From assembly GCF_038024035.1 (NCBI RefSeq), contig NZ_CP150664.1:2480001-2544000 (forward strand): a stretch of 64,000 nt of DNA, given 5' to 3'. The notes under the pieces are model-generated. The model worked only from the letters and a program-made list of their open reading frames with translations, was not told the DNA's origin and did no database searches. Position 1 is the stretch's first letter; every line of letters starts with the position of its first letter. Below are positions 33,735 to 43,906 of this stretch, in pieces. The DNA comes from Polaribacter pacificus (lineage in GTDB: Bacteria > Bacteroidota > Bacteroidia > Flavobacteriales > Flavobacteriaceae). A program made the position numbers and the translations under genes.

Positions 33735-34865
33735 ATGCAAGATAAAATATGGCTTTCCTCTCCACACATGGGTGGGACAGAACAAAAATATGTTCAAGAA
33801 GCATTTGAAACAAATTGGATCGCACCTTTGGGGCCTCATGTTAATGGATTTGAATTAGATTTAAAAGAATATTTAAAAGAAGATACTGAAGTTGCTTGTT
33901 TGTCTTCTGGGACTGCAGCCCTGCACTTAGCCTTAATTTTAGCCGGTGTTAAATCAAAAGATGAAGTTTTATGTCAATCTTTTACTTTTTCTGCTTCAGC
34001 TAACCCAATTACCTACCAAGGAGCAAAACCTATTTTTATTGATAGTGAAAAGGATACCTGGAATATGTGTCCTGTGGCCTTAGAAGAAGCTATTTTAGCT
34101 AGAATAGCTGCAGGTAAAAAACCAAAAGCTATTATTGTGGTGCATTTGTACGGAATGCCTGCAAAAATTGATGAAATTTTAAAAATTGCTAAAAAGTATT
34201 CGATTGTTCTTATAGAAGATTCCGCAGAAGCTTTAGGTTCAACATATAAAGGGCAGAAATGTGGTACATTTGGAGATTTTGGAATTTTATCATTTAATGG
34301 CAATAAAATTATTACTACTTCTGGAGGAGGAGCTTTAGTTACTAAGAATTTAGAAATAAAGGCAAAAGCTGTTTTCTTAGCGACTCAAGCAAGAGATAAT
34401 GCACCTCATTACCAGCATTCACAAATAGGCTACAATTACAGAATGAGTAATGTGCTTGCAGGGATTGGTATAGGTCAAATGGAAGTGCTAGACAAGCATG
34501 TAGAATTAAGAAGAAAGAATCATCAATTTTATGAGTCTTTTTTTAATGATGTAGCCGGTGTTACTGTTTTTAAAGAACCTACAAGAGATTTTTTCTCAAA
34601 TCACTGGTTAAGTTGTATAATTATAGATTCCAAAATTACAGGGTTTACTAGTGAAGAGTTGAGGTTGAAATTAGAAAAAGACAATATAGAATCCCGTCCA
34701 TTGTGGAAACCTATGCATTTACAACCTGTCTTTAAAGATTGTCAATATTTTGGAGGAAATGTTGCAGAAACTCTTTTTGAAACGGGGCTTTGTTTGCCAT
34801 CAGGATCAAATTTGACTGATATTGATAGAGAACGAATTTCTAAATCAATTAGAGAAATATTGTAA
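33735..34865 (+). CDS. DegT/DnrJ/EryC1 aminotransferase, PglE-like
   Basis: A 376-residue PLP aminotransferase that, as a PglE homologue, would convert the 4-keto-6-deoxy product of the PglF-like enzyme to UDP-4-amino-4,6-dideoxy-GlcNAc. The opening IWLSSPHMGGTEQKYVQEAF is diagnostic of the PglE group. LIEDSAEALGSTYKG (about 159-173) contains the cofactor aspartate, and the PLP lysine is K191 in SFNGNKIITTSGGG. It starts 2 bases after the PglC-like gene and precedes the PglF-like gene by 83 bases, so the three form a bacillosamine-type module. Confidence 0.92.
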   Translation: MQDKIWLSSPHMGGTEQKYVQEAFETNWIAPLGPHVNGFELDLKEYLKEDTEVACLSSGTAALHLALILAGVKSKDEVLCQSFTFSASANPITYQGAKPIFIDSEKDTWNMCPVALEEAILARIAAGKKPKAIIVVHLYGMPAKIDEILKIAKKYSIVLIEDSAEALGSTYKGQKCGTFGDFGILSFNGNKIITTSGGGALVTKNLEIKAKAVFLATQARDNAPHYQHSQIGYNYRMSNVLAGIGIGQMEVLDKHVELRRKNHQFYESFFNDVAGVTVFKEPTRDFFSNHWLSCIIIDSKITGFTSEELRLKLEKDNIESRPLWKPMHLQPVFKDCQYFGGNVAETLFETGLCLPSGSNLTDIDRERISKSIREIL

Positions 34866-34948
34866 TTTTTTTTAAGTAATACTTTTTTTAGTTAATGTAA
34901 ATTGATACATTATTAATTATTGTAAATTAGCCTCTGAAAAGAAATACT

Positions 34949-36853
34949 ATGTTTAAAAGATTTATCCTTAAAAATTTAAGTAAATATGCATCAAGGTGGT
35001 TGGTTTTAGGAATTGATGTATTCTTGGTTTGCCTATCATTTATTTTTGCTTATTTCATTCGCTTTAACGCAAGTTTTGATTTTGAAGTAAGCAATTTGCT
35101 TTTTCAGTTACCTTTTATAATCTTATTATCACTGATTAGTTTTTTGGTTGTGGGATCTTATAAAGGAATTGTAAGACATACAGGTACACGAGATGTGTTT
35201 AATGTGTTTTTAGCGGCAACTTTTTTAGTGACTTTAACTTCTTTTTCTGTATTTATAAATAGGGCGTTTAACTTCTTTCCTACATTTACGATTCCAGTTT
35301 CAGTTATTATTATTCATTACTTAGTCACTATTTTTATCTTAATTTTAAGTCGTTTTGTATTTAAATCCTTTTACGAAATTATAAATACGGAGTTGGGTGT
35401 TGTTTCAAATGTTTTGATATACGGTGCAGGAGATTCAGGAATCATTACTTATGGAGCTTTAAATAGAGATACAAAAAATAATTTTGATGTTCTCGGGTTT
35501 ATTGATGATGATGAACGTAAGATTAATAAAAAAATAGATCGGATCAAGATTTACGGTTTAGAAAAGGTAACCGATGAGTTTATTGAAAAGAACCATATTG
35601 ATGAAATCATTATTTCTATTCAGAATATTAAGCCCTCAAGACTCCTAGAAATCACAGATTATTTTACTCCTTATGATGTAGAAGTAAAAATAGTGCCTCC
35701 ATTATCAACATGGATTGGTGGAGATTTACAGGTAAACCAAATTAGAGATGTTAAAATTGAAGATTTATTAGATAGAGCGCCTATTTTAATTGATAACCCA
35801 ATTTTAAAACGGGATGTTAACGACAAAATAATTCTAGTTACAGGAGCTGCTGGATCTATCGGGAGTGAAATTTCTAGGCAGTTAAGTCGATATAAATATA
35901 AGAAATTGATATTAGTAGATCAAGCTGAATCACCATTGTATGAGTTACAGCAAGAGCTGTTGCAAAAGAATATTCAAAATTTCACTTCAATTGTAGCAGA
36001 TGTTCGTGATATAAAAAGAATGGAGGGCATTTTTAAAGAGTTTAGCCCAGAAAAGGTATATCATGCTGCAGCATACAAGCACGTTCCTTTGATGGAGGAG
36101 AGCCCTTATGAGGCGGTCAAAATAAATATTGGAGGCACAAAAACCATTGTTGATTTGTCTATAAAATATAATGTAGAGCGCTTTGTGATGGTCTCAACAG
36201 ATAAGGCTGTAAACCCTACAAATGTAATGGGAGCTACTAAGCGTGTAGCAGAAATGTATATAAGCTCTGTAAGTGAAGAAAACACTAAAACTAAGTTTAC
36301 CATTACCCGTTTTGGTAATGTTCTTGGTTCAAATGGCTCTGTGATTCCTTTGTTTAAAAAGCAAATAGAAAAAGGGGGGCCATTAACAGTTACACATAAA
36401 GATATTACCCGCTATTTTATGACCATTCCAGAGGCTTGCTGCCTTGTATTAGAAGCAGGGACCATGGGAGAAGGTGGTGAGATATACATTTTTGACATGG
36501 GACAATCTGTTAAGATTTATGAAATTGCCAAAAAAATGATCAATCTCTCAGGTTTTAAATACCCAGATGAGATTGATATAGAAATTACAGGCTTACGACC
36601 TGGTGAAAAACTGTATGAAGAGCTATTAGCTACCGGTGAAAATACTATCCCAACCTATCATGATAAAATTATGATTGCTAAAACAGTTTGCATTGATACT
36701 GCATTAACAAAGCAACTGATTTGTGATATTTGTAAAACCAATGAGAATCAAGATAGTCAGCAAGTTATTACTCTCATAAAACAACTTGTTCCTGAGTATA
36801 TCTCTAATAATTCTATATATGAAAAGTTAGATAAACCTGTTAGTGTCAATTAA
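34949..36853 (+). CDS. UDP-GlcNAc 4,6-dehydratase, PglF/CapD-like membrane protein
   Basis: A 634-residue protein with four N-terminal membrane helices (about residues 15-125), a CoA-binding-like Rossmann domain (about 145-260) and a C-terminal SDR dehydratase domain. That domain has ILVTGAAGSIGSEISRQL (about 291-308) and STDKAVNPTNVMGATKR, where Met replaces the usual Tyr before the Lys as in PglF, FlaA1 and other dehydratases. It removes water from UDP-GlcNAc to give UDP-4-keto-6-deoxy-GlcNAc. It is the last gene of the locus. A short GCTTTA/AAAGC hairpin lies after its stop. Confidence 0.93.
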   Translation: MFKRFILKNLSKYASRWLVLGIDVFLVCLSFIFAYFIRFNASFDFEVSNLLFQLPFIILLSLISFLVVGSYKGIVRHTGTRDVFNVFLAATFLVTLTSFSVFINRAFNFFPTFTIPVSVIIIHYLVTIFILILSRFVFKSFYEIINTELGVVSNVLIYGAGDSGIITYGALNRDTKNNFDVLGFIDDDERKINKKIDRIKIYGLEKVTDEFIEKNHIDEIIISIQNIKPSRLLEITDYFTPYDVEVKIVPPLSTWIGGDLQVNQIRDVKIEDLLDRAPILIDNPILKRDVNDKIILVTGAAGSIGSEISRQLSRYKYKKLILVDQAESPLYELQQELLQKNIQNFTSIVADVRDIKRMEGIFKEFSPEKVYHAAAYKHVPLMEESPYEAVKINIGGTKTIVDLSIKYNVERFVMVSTDKAVNPTNVMGATKRVAEMYISSVSEENTKTKFTITRFGNVLGSNGSVIPLFKKQIEKGGPLTVTHKDITRYFMTIPEACCLVLEAGTMGEGGEIYIFDMGQSVKIYEIAKKMINLSGFKYPDEIDIEITGLRPGEKLYEELLATGENTIPTYHDKIMIAKTVCIDTALTKQLICDICKTNENQDSQQVITLIKQLVPEYISNNSIYEKLDKPVSVN

Positions 36854-36993
36854 TTTATTGCTTTAATAAAGCTTTTAAGCGTAAGTTTATAGTAATATTT
36901 CTATTAAAGCTTGTATTTAAATTTTAGTAGAATTTTTTTATTTTTTCTGTTTCCATTCAACTAAGAAATTTTTAGTTTCTTTTTCAGAGAACG

Positions 36994-37024
36994 TTGTGTA
37001 TTAGACATGCTTGTGATATATTTG
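36994..37024 (+). promoter_or_regulatory. Promoter of the BadF-family kinase gene
   Basis: TTG at 36994-36996 and TATATTTG at 37017-37024, spaced 20 bases, ending 18 bases before the ATG. Confidence 0.7.
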
Positions 37025-37042
37025 ATTGTTAAACACACTTAG

Positions 37043-37897
37043 ATGATATTAATAGCAGATGGTGGATCAACCAAAGCAGATTGGATTGCAATAGACTCCA
37101 ATAAAAATGAAGTATTTAGGGTCACAACCCTAGGGTTGAATCCAGCTGTTATAGCTCCAAAAGAACTTACAAATAGAATCGTAAATATGTTTCAGCTCAT
37201 GGAGGTGAAAGAGACTGTTTCTGCTATTTATTTTTATGGAGCAGGTTGTGGTACACCAAAACCTGTAGCAATTTTGTCAACGATCTTAGAAGATATATTT
37301 CCAAAAGCAAAAGTAGTAGTAGCAGAAGATATGTTGGCTGCTGTTTATGCTTCTACAGGTCTTAATCCTGCATTAGTATGCATCTTAGGGACGGGCTCTA
37401 ATAGTTGTTATTTTAATGGAGAAGAACTAGAAATGAAAACAGCTTCTTTAGGATATACCTTAATGGATGAAGCTAGCGGTAATTTTTTCGGGAAACAGTT
37501 GCTACGAGATTATTATTATGAGAAAATGCCGAAGAATATTGCTGTAAAGTTTAACAAACAGTTTGATTTGGATGTAGATACGGTTAAGTTTAACTTATAC
37601 AGGCAGCCTAATCCAAATATGTATTTGGCCAGTTTTGCTAAATTTATGTTTGAGTTTAAAGATGAGAAGTACATTAAAAAAATGATCAAAAAAGGCTTTG
37701 TGCACTTTTTTAAATATAGAATCTTACCTTATAATAAAACAGCAGAAACTCCTATTTATTTTATTGGTTCTATCGCTTATTATTTTAAAGATATTTTAGA
37801 GCAAGTAGCCAGCAAGTATCAATTGGTTATTACAGATGTTATACAAAGACCTATTGATAATTTGGTTGCTTTTCACAGCAAAAACATTATGGAATAA
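37043..37897 (+). CDS. BadF/BadG-family ATPase, probable N-acetylglucosamine kinase
   Basis: A 284-residue ASKHA-fold protein. The phosphate loop MILIADGGSTKADWI begins at residue 1, and LGTGSNSCYFNG (about 116-127) is the second nucleotide motif. Bacteroidota proteins of this length and layout are usually annotated as N-acetylglucosamine kinase of peptidoglycan or chitin-oligosaccharide recycling. The sugar specificity is not proven by these motifs. The iron-sulfur cysteines of true BadF activators are absent. It is monocistronic, and its 3' end overlaps the convergent murF by 11 bases. Confidence 0.82.
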   Translation: MILIADGGSTKADWIAIDSNKNEVFRVTTLGLNPAVIAPKELTNRIVNMFQLMEVKETVSAIYFYGAGCGTPKPVAILSTILEDIFPKAKVVVAEDMLAAVYASTGLNPALVCILGTGSNSCYFNGEELEMKTASLGYTLMDEASGNFFGKQLLRDYYYEKMPKNIAVKFNKQFDLDVDTVKFNLYRQPNPNMYLASFAKFMFEFKDEKYIKKMIKKGFVHFFKYRILPYNKTAETPIYFIGSIAYYFKDILEQVASKYQLVITDVIQRPIDNLVAFHSKNIME

Positions 37898-39146
37898 GGG
37901 CTACAATTTGTTCAAGAGCCATACCTCTTGATCCCTTGATTAAAATTGAATAGTTTTTAGGTGGGTGTACAGTAAACAATTCTTTTAACTCTTTGGTGCT
38001 GTTTAATTTTGTAAACCTTGATTTAGTCTTCATAAAAAGTTTACCAACCAAGAAGCAATTTGTAAAATTTAATTGCTCTAGTTTCTCGACGATCTTTTGA
38101 TGTTCAATTTCACTATCTAACCCCAACTCAAACATATCGCCTAGAATAATCAATTTATTTACAGCTTGTAAATTGCTAAAACTTTCTAAGGCGGCAGACA
38201 TGCTTGTTGGATTGGCATTGTACGCGTCTAAAATAATGGTGTTTTCATTGCTTTTAATTACTTGTGACCTATTGTTCTCGGGGATATATTTTTCGAGCGC
38301 ATCTTTGCAGTTAGCATTAGACACTTTAAAATAATGCCCAATAGTAATCGCAGCTGCAATATTTGTAAAATTATAGGTCCCAATCAAATGACTTTGTATC
38401 TGTAACTTGTTTAATCCTACTTTAACATAAGGATTTACCTCAAGCAATTTAATTTGATTGAAATTTATTTCTTGAGTTTGTAATTCTATTGTTTTTTCTA
38501 CCTGTTTCGCATCTTTTGGGTTTACAAAAGCAATTCCATTGTTTTCTTTAAGATAGTTATACAATTCTGATTTTGCTTCAATCACTCCTTCAAGACTTCC
38601 AAATCCTTCTAAGTGAGCCTTCCCGAAATTAGTGATGTAACCAAAATTTGGTTGGGCTATTTGGCATAAAAAAGCAATCTCTTTTGGATGATTAGCACCC
38701 ATTTCTACAATCCCGATTTCTGTTTTGGGAGTCATGGATAACAAGGTAAGTGGAACTCCAATATGATTGTTTAAGTTCCCTTTGGTTGCTGTTGTTGTGA
38801 ATTTCTTTTTAAGAACACTATGAATCAGTTCTTTTGTAGTTGTTTTACCATTGCTCCCTGTTAAGGCAATTATTGGCAACCCAAGTTGATTTCTATGGTA
38901 GCTAGCTAGTTGCTGCAAGGTTTCTAATACATTGTCAACTAAAATTATTTGATCAGAAGTTGCATAGTCCTTTTCATCAACAATACTATACAATGCACCT
39001 TTACTAAGGGCTTCTTGGGCAAATGTATTGCCATTAAAATTAGCTCCTTTTAATGCAAAATAAAGTGTATTTTCACGTATTGAACGCGTATCTGTATCTA
39101 CTAAGTAATGTTGGGCGTAAAGTTTGTAAAGATTTGCTATGGTCAT
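37887..39146 (-). CDS. murF: UDP-N-acetylmuramoyl-tripeptide--D-alanyl-D-alanine ligase
   Basis: A 419-residue Mur ligase that adds D-Ala-D-Ala to the UDP-MurNAc-tripeptide, the last cytoplasmic step of peptidoglycan precursor synthesis. The N-terminal UDP-binding domain precedes the P-loop GSNGKTTTKE (97-106). The central domain has GIVEMGANHPKEI, and the C-terminal domain has ILDAYNANPTSMSAALE, the MurF-specific NP motif. The length is a little short of the E. coli enzyme (452), as in other Bacteroidota. It is divergent from porU and converges on the kinase gene with an 11-base overlap. Confidence 0.94.
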   Translation of the reverse strand: MTIANLYKLYAQHYLVDTDTRSIRENTLYFALKGANFNGNTFAQEALSKGALYSIVDEKDYATSDQIILVDNVLETLQQLASYHRNQLGLPIIALTGSNGKTTTKELIHSVLKKKFTTTATKGNLNNHIGVPLTLLSMTPKTEIGIVEMGANHPKEIAFLCQIAQPNFGYITNFGKAHLEGFGSLEGVIEAKSELYNYLKENNGIAFVNPKDAKQVEKTIELQTQEINFNQIKLLEVNPYVKVGLNKLQIQSHLIGTYNFTNIAAAITIGHYFKVSNANCKDALEKYIPENNRSQVIKSNENTIILDAYNANPTSMSAALESFSNLQAVNKLIILGDMFELGLDSEIEHQKIVEKLEQLNFTNCFLVGKLFMKTKSRFTKLNSTKELKELFTVHPPKNYSILIKGSRGMALEQIVALIP

Positions 39147-39248
39147 TGTAAAAAGAAAAGTGTCTAAAGTTCTTTAAATTGCATTTTGATTGTTCTTGTA
39201 AATGTAGTACAATTTGCACAAAATTTTAAAAGAAGAAGATAATAAACA

Positions 39249-39279
39249 TTGCTTTTTTAGGTTATTATAAGTAATCTTG
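39249..39279 (+). promoter_or_regulatory. Promoter of porU
   Basis: TTG at 39249-39251 and TAATCTTG at 39272-39279 (one mismatch to TAnnTTTG), spaced 20 bases, about 50 bases before the porU start. Confidence 0.5.
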
Positions 39280-39329
39280 CGTTCATCTTTAAAGAGCTAA
39301 ATAAACAGATCAAAACTGGAGACTATTTT

Positions 39330-42300
39330 ATGAAGAGATACCTGTTATTACTTTTAATTTTTGTTTTTTCTATCGTTTCTGCAAATGCTCAAACCACGAG
39401 TGTTTTGTCAAATGGAGATTGGTATCAGTTTTCAATAGATACAACAGGAGTCTTTAAACTAGATAAAGAGTTTTTAACAAAATTAGGGATTAATACCAGC
39501 ACACTCGATCCAAAAAACATTAGAGTATTTGGGAATGGAGGTGCTATGTTGCCAGAAAAAATCAGTGATTTTAGATACGATGATTTGCAAGAAACTGCCA
39601 TCTATGTAGAAGGAGAGACAGACGGAGTTTTTCATGAGACAGATTATGTGCTTTTTTATGGGGTTGGTGCTCATAGTTGGTCAGTAAACCCGAGTCTACA
39701 AAAAGCAACTCATAAACAAAATCTTTATGAGGATAAAGCATATTATTACATCACAGTAACAGAAGGAGTAGGTAAGCGAATTAATGAAGCAACTGAAATC
39801 ACTGATCCTGCAATTAAAAACATTTCAATCTTTGATGATTTTGTTTTTCATGAAAAAGAAACAAGAAACTTATTTGCCATAGGTACTCAATGGTTTGGGG
39901 AGGATTTTAGTGTTCAAAATACCCAAAGTTTTTCTATCCCTTTTGATAAAGCTGTTGCCAATTCTCCTATTTCAATTAGTGTTCGTGGTGCCGCTATTTC
40001 TTCTTTGGCATCTTCTATGAATATTACTGTGAATGCAACCAATCAATTTATAATTCCTTTTCAAACTGTAAATGCAGGTTCATTAACCTTGGGTTATACA
40101 ACTCAACGCAATACCACAATAAACAATTCTAATAATGTGATTGATGTGATTATTGACTACAATAACGGCGGAAATCCAGCGGCTAAAGCCTATTTAGATT
40201 TTATAGAGATTGTCGGAAAAAAGCGCTTGATTGCTGGATCAAAACAATTTTCTTTTAGAAGTTTTGATGCATTTAATACCAATGGGGTTGTTCAGTATGT
40301 GATTGCTGATGCAGAGAAAGTGCGTCAAATATGGGATGTAAGCAATCCATTACAGCCTTTTGCAATAACAGACAATACCACAGATGTTAACTATGGTTTT
40401 AAGGCATTAGGAGGTAGCTTAAAAGAGTATGTAGCACTTGTAGATACTGATTATTATTCTCCCTCGGCCTTAGACAATCCAAAGGTTTCGAATCAAAATC
40501 TTCATGCCCTTAAAGACATCAATTACCTCTTGATAACTAATAATGAGTTAGAAAGTCAAGCGCAGAGACTTGCTGATTTTCACAGCACAAATTCTGGGTT
40601 AAAAACCAAAGTAGTTTTACTGGATGAAATCTATCATGAATTTAGTTCAGGTTCAAAAGATTTAACAGCTATTCGCGATTTTATAAAAAATATCTATGAT
40701 AGTAATTCGTCTTCTGCAACCAAACTTCAATATGTTTGTTTTTTTGGTGATGGTTCTTATGATTATAAAGATCGAATAGGAAACAACACCAATATTGTGC
40801 CTGTTTATCAGTCTTTTGAAAGTTTTAACTTGGCAACTTCTTACGTAACTGATGATTATTTTGGGATGCTAGATGCAGATGAGGGAGGCATGCAGACCTC
40901 TCATACGCTAGATGTAGCTACAGGTAGAATACCAGTGTCTACAGTTCAACAAGCAGCTGAAGTTGTTACCAAGATTCTAAGTTATTACAACACATCCTCA
41001 TTTGGAGATTGGAGAAATACCATCACTTTATTAGCTGATGATACTGATGAAGCTGGAGAGGATTATATTCAATCTGGAGTTGAACGTATTGCAGATTCTA
41101 TCAAAAAAAATAGAGGGATCTTTAATGTCAATAAAATTTATGCGGATGCATACAAACAAGAAAATTCATCAGGAGGTGAACGCTATCCACAAGTAAACAC
41201 AGCCATTACCAATGCCATAGAAAAAGGAACCTTAGTGTTTGATTATTTTGGGCACGGGGGAGAAGATGGTTTTGCCAGTGAGCGAATTTTAGATGTACCT
41301 CAGATTCAAAATCTAAACAATCCAAAAACACTGCCTTTGTTTATTACGGTAACCTGTGAGTTTTCTAGATTTGACAATCCTTTAAGGACCACCGCTGGAG
41401 AATTGATTTTCTGGAACAGCAATGGTGGTGCTGCAAGCCTAATAACCACTACCAGAGAAGTGTTTATCTCGGTGGGTCAAAATTTTAATGAGCGATTACT
41501 CAATATACTTTTGCAATACGATAACCAACAAGTGAGCATTGCTGAATCATTAAGACTCGCTAAAAATGGTTTTACAAATTTTCAAAAATATTTTATCTAT
41601 TACCTCGGAGATCCGGCGATGCATTTGGCGATTCCAAAACCTAATGTGGTATTAACTAAAATGAATGGGGTCGCTATTTCACAATCCATTGATACCTTAA
41701 AAGCTTTGTCAAAAGTGCGTTTTGAGGGGATCGTAACAGATCAAACGAATCAACCACTTACAAGTTTTAATGGAACTTTGTCTACCACAGTCTATGATAA
41801 ATCGATTGATAAAACAACCCTAGATAACAATGGTTTTGGGGTGAAAATGACCTTTGACTCTCAAAGTAGTAAGCTTTTTAAAGGCAAGGCGACCGTTCAA
41901 AACGGAGCATTTAGTTTTGATTTTATTGTGCCTAAAGATATTAAAGTTGCTTATGGAAAAGGAAAGTTAAGTTTTTATGCAGAAAACGGTGTTGAAGACA
42001 AAGCTGGAGCAAATTTTGAAGTGGTTGTTGGGGGAGTTAATCCAAATGCAATTGATGACGAAGATGGACCACAGCTCAAAGTTTTTATGAATGATGAATC
42101 TTTTGTGGATGGCGGAACCACTACCACCTCGCCAAGTTTGATTATTCATCTCTCTGATCCAAGCGGGATCAATACTTCAATCACAGCTATAGATCATGAT
42201 ATTATTGCCATTGTAGACGGTGATCAAGCCAATCCCATAGTGTTGAATGATTTTTATGAAACGGAGTTGAATGATTTTACCCAAGGAAAAGTAGTCTATC

Positions 42301-42719
42301 AATTAAGAGATTTATCTGCAGGAGCACATTCCATTAAAATTAAAGCATGGGATACATATAATAATTCATCTGAAACCTCGTTAAACTTTGTGTCGGTTAG
42401 TCAAAGTGGATTGACCCTAGAGAAAGTATTGAATTATCCCAATCCTTTTGTGAGTTTTACAGAATTTTGGTTCGAGCACAACATGCCAAATGAACCCTTA
42501 GAGGTTCAGGTACAAATAATGACAATTTCTGGGAAGCTCATAAAAACGATTAATCAAACAGTGCAAACTTCTAGTAATTTATCTAGAAGTATTACTTGGA
42601 ATGGTTTGGATGATTTTGGAAATAAAATTGGAAAAGGAGTATATATTTATAAACTTAAAGTTAGATCAACTAGGAGCAATCAATCTGCAGAAAAGTATGA
42701 AAAATTAGTAATACTTTGA
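39330..42719 (+). CDS. porU: Type IX secretion sortase PorU
   Basis: A 1129-residue exported protein of peptidase family C25 (gingipain-type). PorU removes the C-terminal secretion signal of type IX cargo at the outer-membrane surface and attaches the cargo to lipopolysaccharide. A signal peptide of about 20 residues ends ANAQ. The catalytic dyad is visible: H642 in DYFGHGGEDG and C676 in TVTCEFSRFDNP. The C-terminal region has a FlgD-like fold (YPNPFV...GKGVYIYKLKV), as in other PorU proteins. It is followed after 41 bases by porV, its partner in the attachment complex. Confidence 0.93.
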   Translation: MKRYLLLLLIFVFSIVSANAQTTSVLSNGDWYQFSIDTTGVFKLDKEFLTKLGINTSTLDPKNIRVFGNGGAMLPEKISDFRYDDLQETAIYVEGETDGVFHETDYVLFYGVGAHSWSVNPSLQKATHKQNLYEDKAYYYITVTEGVGKRINEATEITDPAIKNISIFDDFVFHEKETRNLFAIGTQWFGEDFSVQNTQSFSIPFDKAVANSPISISVRGAAISSLASSMNITVNATNQFIIPFQTVNAGSLTLGYTTQRNTTINNSNNVIDVIIDYNNGGNPAAKAYLDFIEIVGKKRLIAGSKQFSFRSFDAFNTNGVVQYVIADAEKVRQIWDVSNPLQPFAITDNTTDVNYGFKALGGSLKEYVALVDTDYYSPSALDNPKVSNQNLHALKDINYLLITNNELESQAQRLADFHSTNSGLKTKVVLLDEIYHEFSSGSKDLTAIRDFIKNIYDSNSSSATKLQYVCFFGDGSYDYKDRIGNNTNIVPVYQSFESFNLATSYVTDDYFGMLDADEGGMQTSHTLDVATGRIPVSTVQQAAEVVTKILSYYNTSSFGDWRNTITLLADDTDEAGEDYIQSGVERIADSIKKNRGIFNVNKIYADAYKQENSSGGERYPQVNTAITNAIEKGTLVFDYFGHGGEDGFASERILDVPQIQNLNNPKTLPLFITVTCEFSRFDNPLRTTAGELIFWNSNGGAASLITTTREVFISVGQNFNERLLNILLQYDNQQVSIAESLRLAKNGFTNFQKYFIYYLGDPAMHLAIPKPNVVLTKMNGVAISQSIDTLKALSKVRFEGIVTDQTNQPLTSFNGTLSTTVYDKSIDKTTLDNNGFGVKMTFDSQSSKLFKGKATVQNGAFSFDFIVPKDIKVAYGKGKLSFYAENGVEDKAGANFEVVVGGVNPNAIDDEDGPQLKVFMNDESFVDGGTTTTSPSLIIHLSDPSGINTSITAIDHDIIAIVDGDQANPIVLNDFYETELNDFTQGKVVYQLRDLSAGAHSIKIKAWDTYNNSSETSLNFVSVSQSGLTLEKVLNYPNPFVSFTEFWFEHNMPNEPLEVQVQIMTISGKLIKTINQTVQTSSNLSRSITWNGLDDFGNKIGKGVYIYKLKVRSTRSNQSAEKYEKLVIL

Positions 42720-42760
42720 TAAAAGTAGGATATTTGCAACACCATAAGAGACTATAAAAC

Positions 42761-43876
42761 ATGAAAATTAAAGGATTAATATTATTATTGATTATTGGAG
42801 TTCTAGCTCCGGTAAAAGCACAAACAACAGCCAATCCGATTACAACGGCAGCACCATTTTTATTAATCGTTCCAGATGCAAGAGCTGGAGGAATGGGAGA
42901 TATAGGTGTAGCTACATCTTCAGATGCTTTTTCGTTATTTCACAATCCTTCTAAAATAGCTTTTAATACCAATCAAATTTCTATTGGAGCAAATTATACT
43001 CCTTGGTTGCGAAACTTAGTTGATGATATTTTTGTCGGGGGCGTGTCGTATGTAAATCGATTTAAAGAAAATGCAGCTTGGGGTGTTGATTTTAAATATT
43101 TTTCACTTGGAAAAATTGAGTTAACAGATAATCAAGGAAATCCTATCGGAACAGAGAATCCTAATGAGTTTGCTATTTCTGGAACCTATGCCTTAAAGTT
43201 AAGTGAGCACTTTTCTATGGGGGTTGGGTTACGTTATATCCACTCTAATTATAAACTTAGTGTACAAGACCCAGACAACAGTGCTGTAAATTCTTTTTCT
43301 GTAGATATTTCTGGGTTTTACCAATCATCAGAACACTATTTTTCGCAATTTGATGGTCGCTATCGTTTAGGTTTTGCTATTTCGAATATTGGACCAAAGG
43401 TTTCATATGTTGCAAATAAAGAAGATTTTATTCCTACTAATTTGAAACTAGGTGGAGGTTTTGATTTTATTTTTGATGATTTTAATACCGTTACCTTAAA
43501 TTTAGAAACAACTAAATTATTAGTGCCAACTCCACAGCCAGACAATTCTGATAAAGATAAAGGATGGGCAGAAGGGATTTTTTCATCTTTCGGAGATGCA
43601 CCTGATGGATTTAGTGAAGAGTTAAAAGAGTTTACGTACGCTTTTGGTGCAGAATACCTGTACAATAAAGCCTTTGCTTTGAGAACAGGTTATTATCATG
43701 AAAGTGAAGACAAAGGAAGTAGACAGTATTTTACCATGGGTGGAGGCTTTAAAGCGCGTTCATTCTCTTTAGATATGTCGTATTTAATTAATACCTCTAG
43801 CATTAACCATCCTTTAGAAAATACTTTGCGATTTTCACTCTCTTTTGATTTAGGAGATATTTACGAAGATTATTAG
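42761..43876 (+). CDS. porV: Type IX secretion outer-membrane protein PorV (LptO)
   Basis: A 371-residue beta-barrel outer-membrane protein of the FadL/PorV family. A signal peptide of about 20 residues ends KAQ. Mature features include LIVPDARAGGMGDIGVATSSDAFSLF (about 34-60), the signature of PorV/PorQ proteins, alternating strand patterns and a C-terminal phenylalanine-rich strand (FSLSFDLGDIYEDY). PorV carries secreted cargo from the translocon to PorU. It is downstream of porU on the same strand and followed by cdd after 30 bases. Confidence 0.93.
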   Translation: MKIKGLILLLIIGVLAPVKAQTTANPITTAAPFLLIVPDARAGGMGDIGVATSSDAFSLFHNPSKIAFNTNQISIGANYTPWLRNLVDDIFVGGVSYVNRFKENAAWGVDFKYFSLGKIELTDNQGNPIGTENPNEFAISGTYALKLSEHFSMGVGLRYIHSNYKLSVQDPDNSAVNSFSVDISGFYQSSEHYFSQFDGRYRLGFAISNIGPKVSYVANKEDFIPTNLKLGGGFDFIFDDFNTVTLNLETTKLLVPTPQPDNSDKDKGWAEGIFSSFGDAPDGFSEELKEFTYAFGAEYLYNKAFALRTGYYHESEDKGSRQYFTMGGGFKARSFSLDMSYLINTSSINHPLENTLRFSLSFDLGDIYEDY

Positions 43877-43906
43877 TACCTTCGTTTGTATAGAGATACT
43901 GTATAG

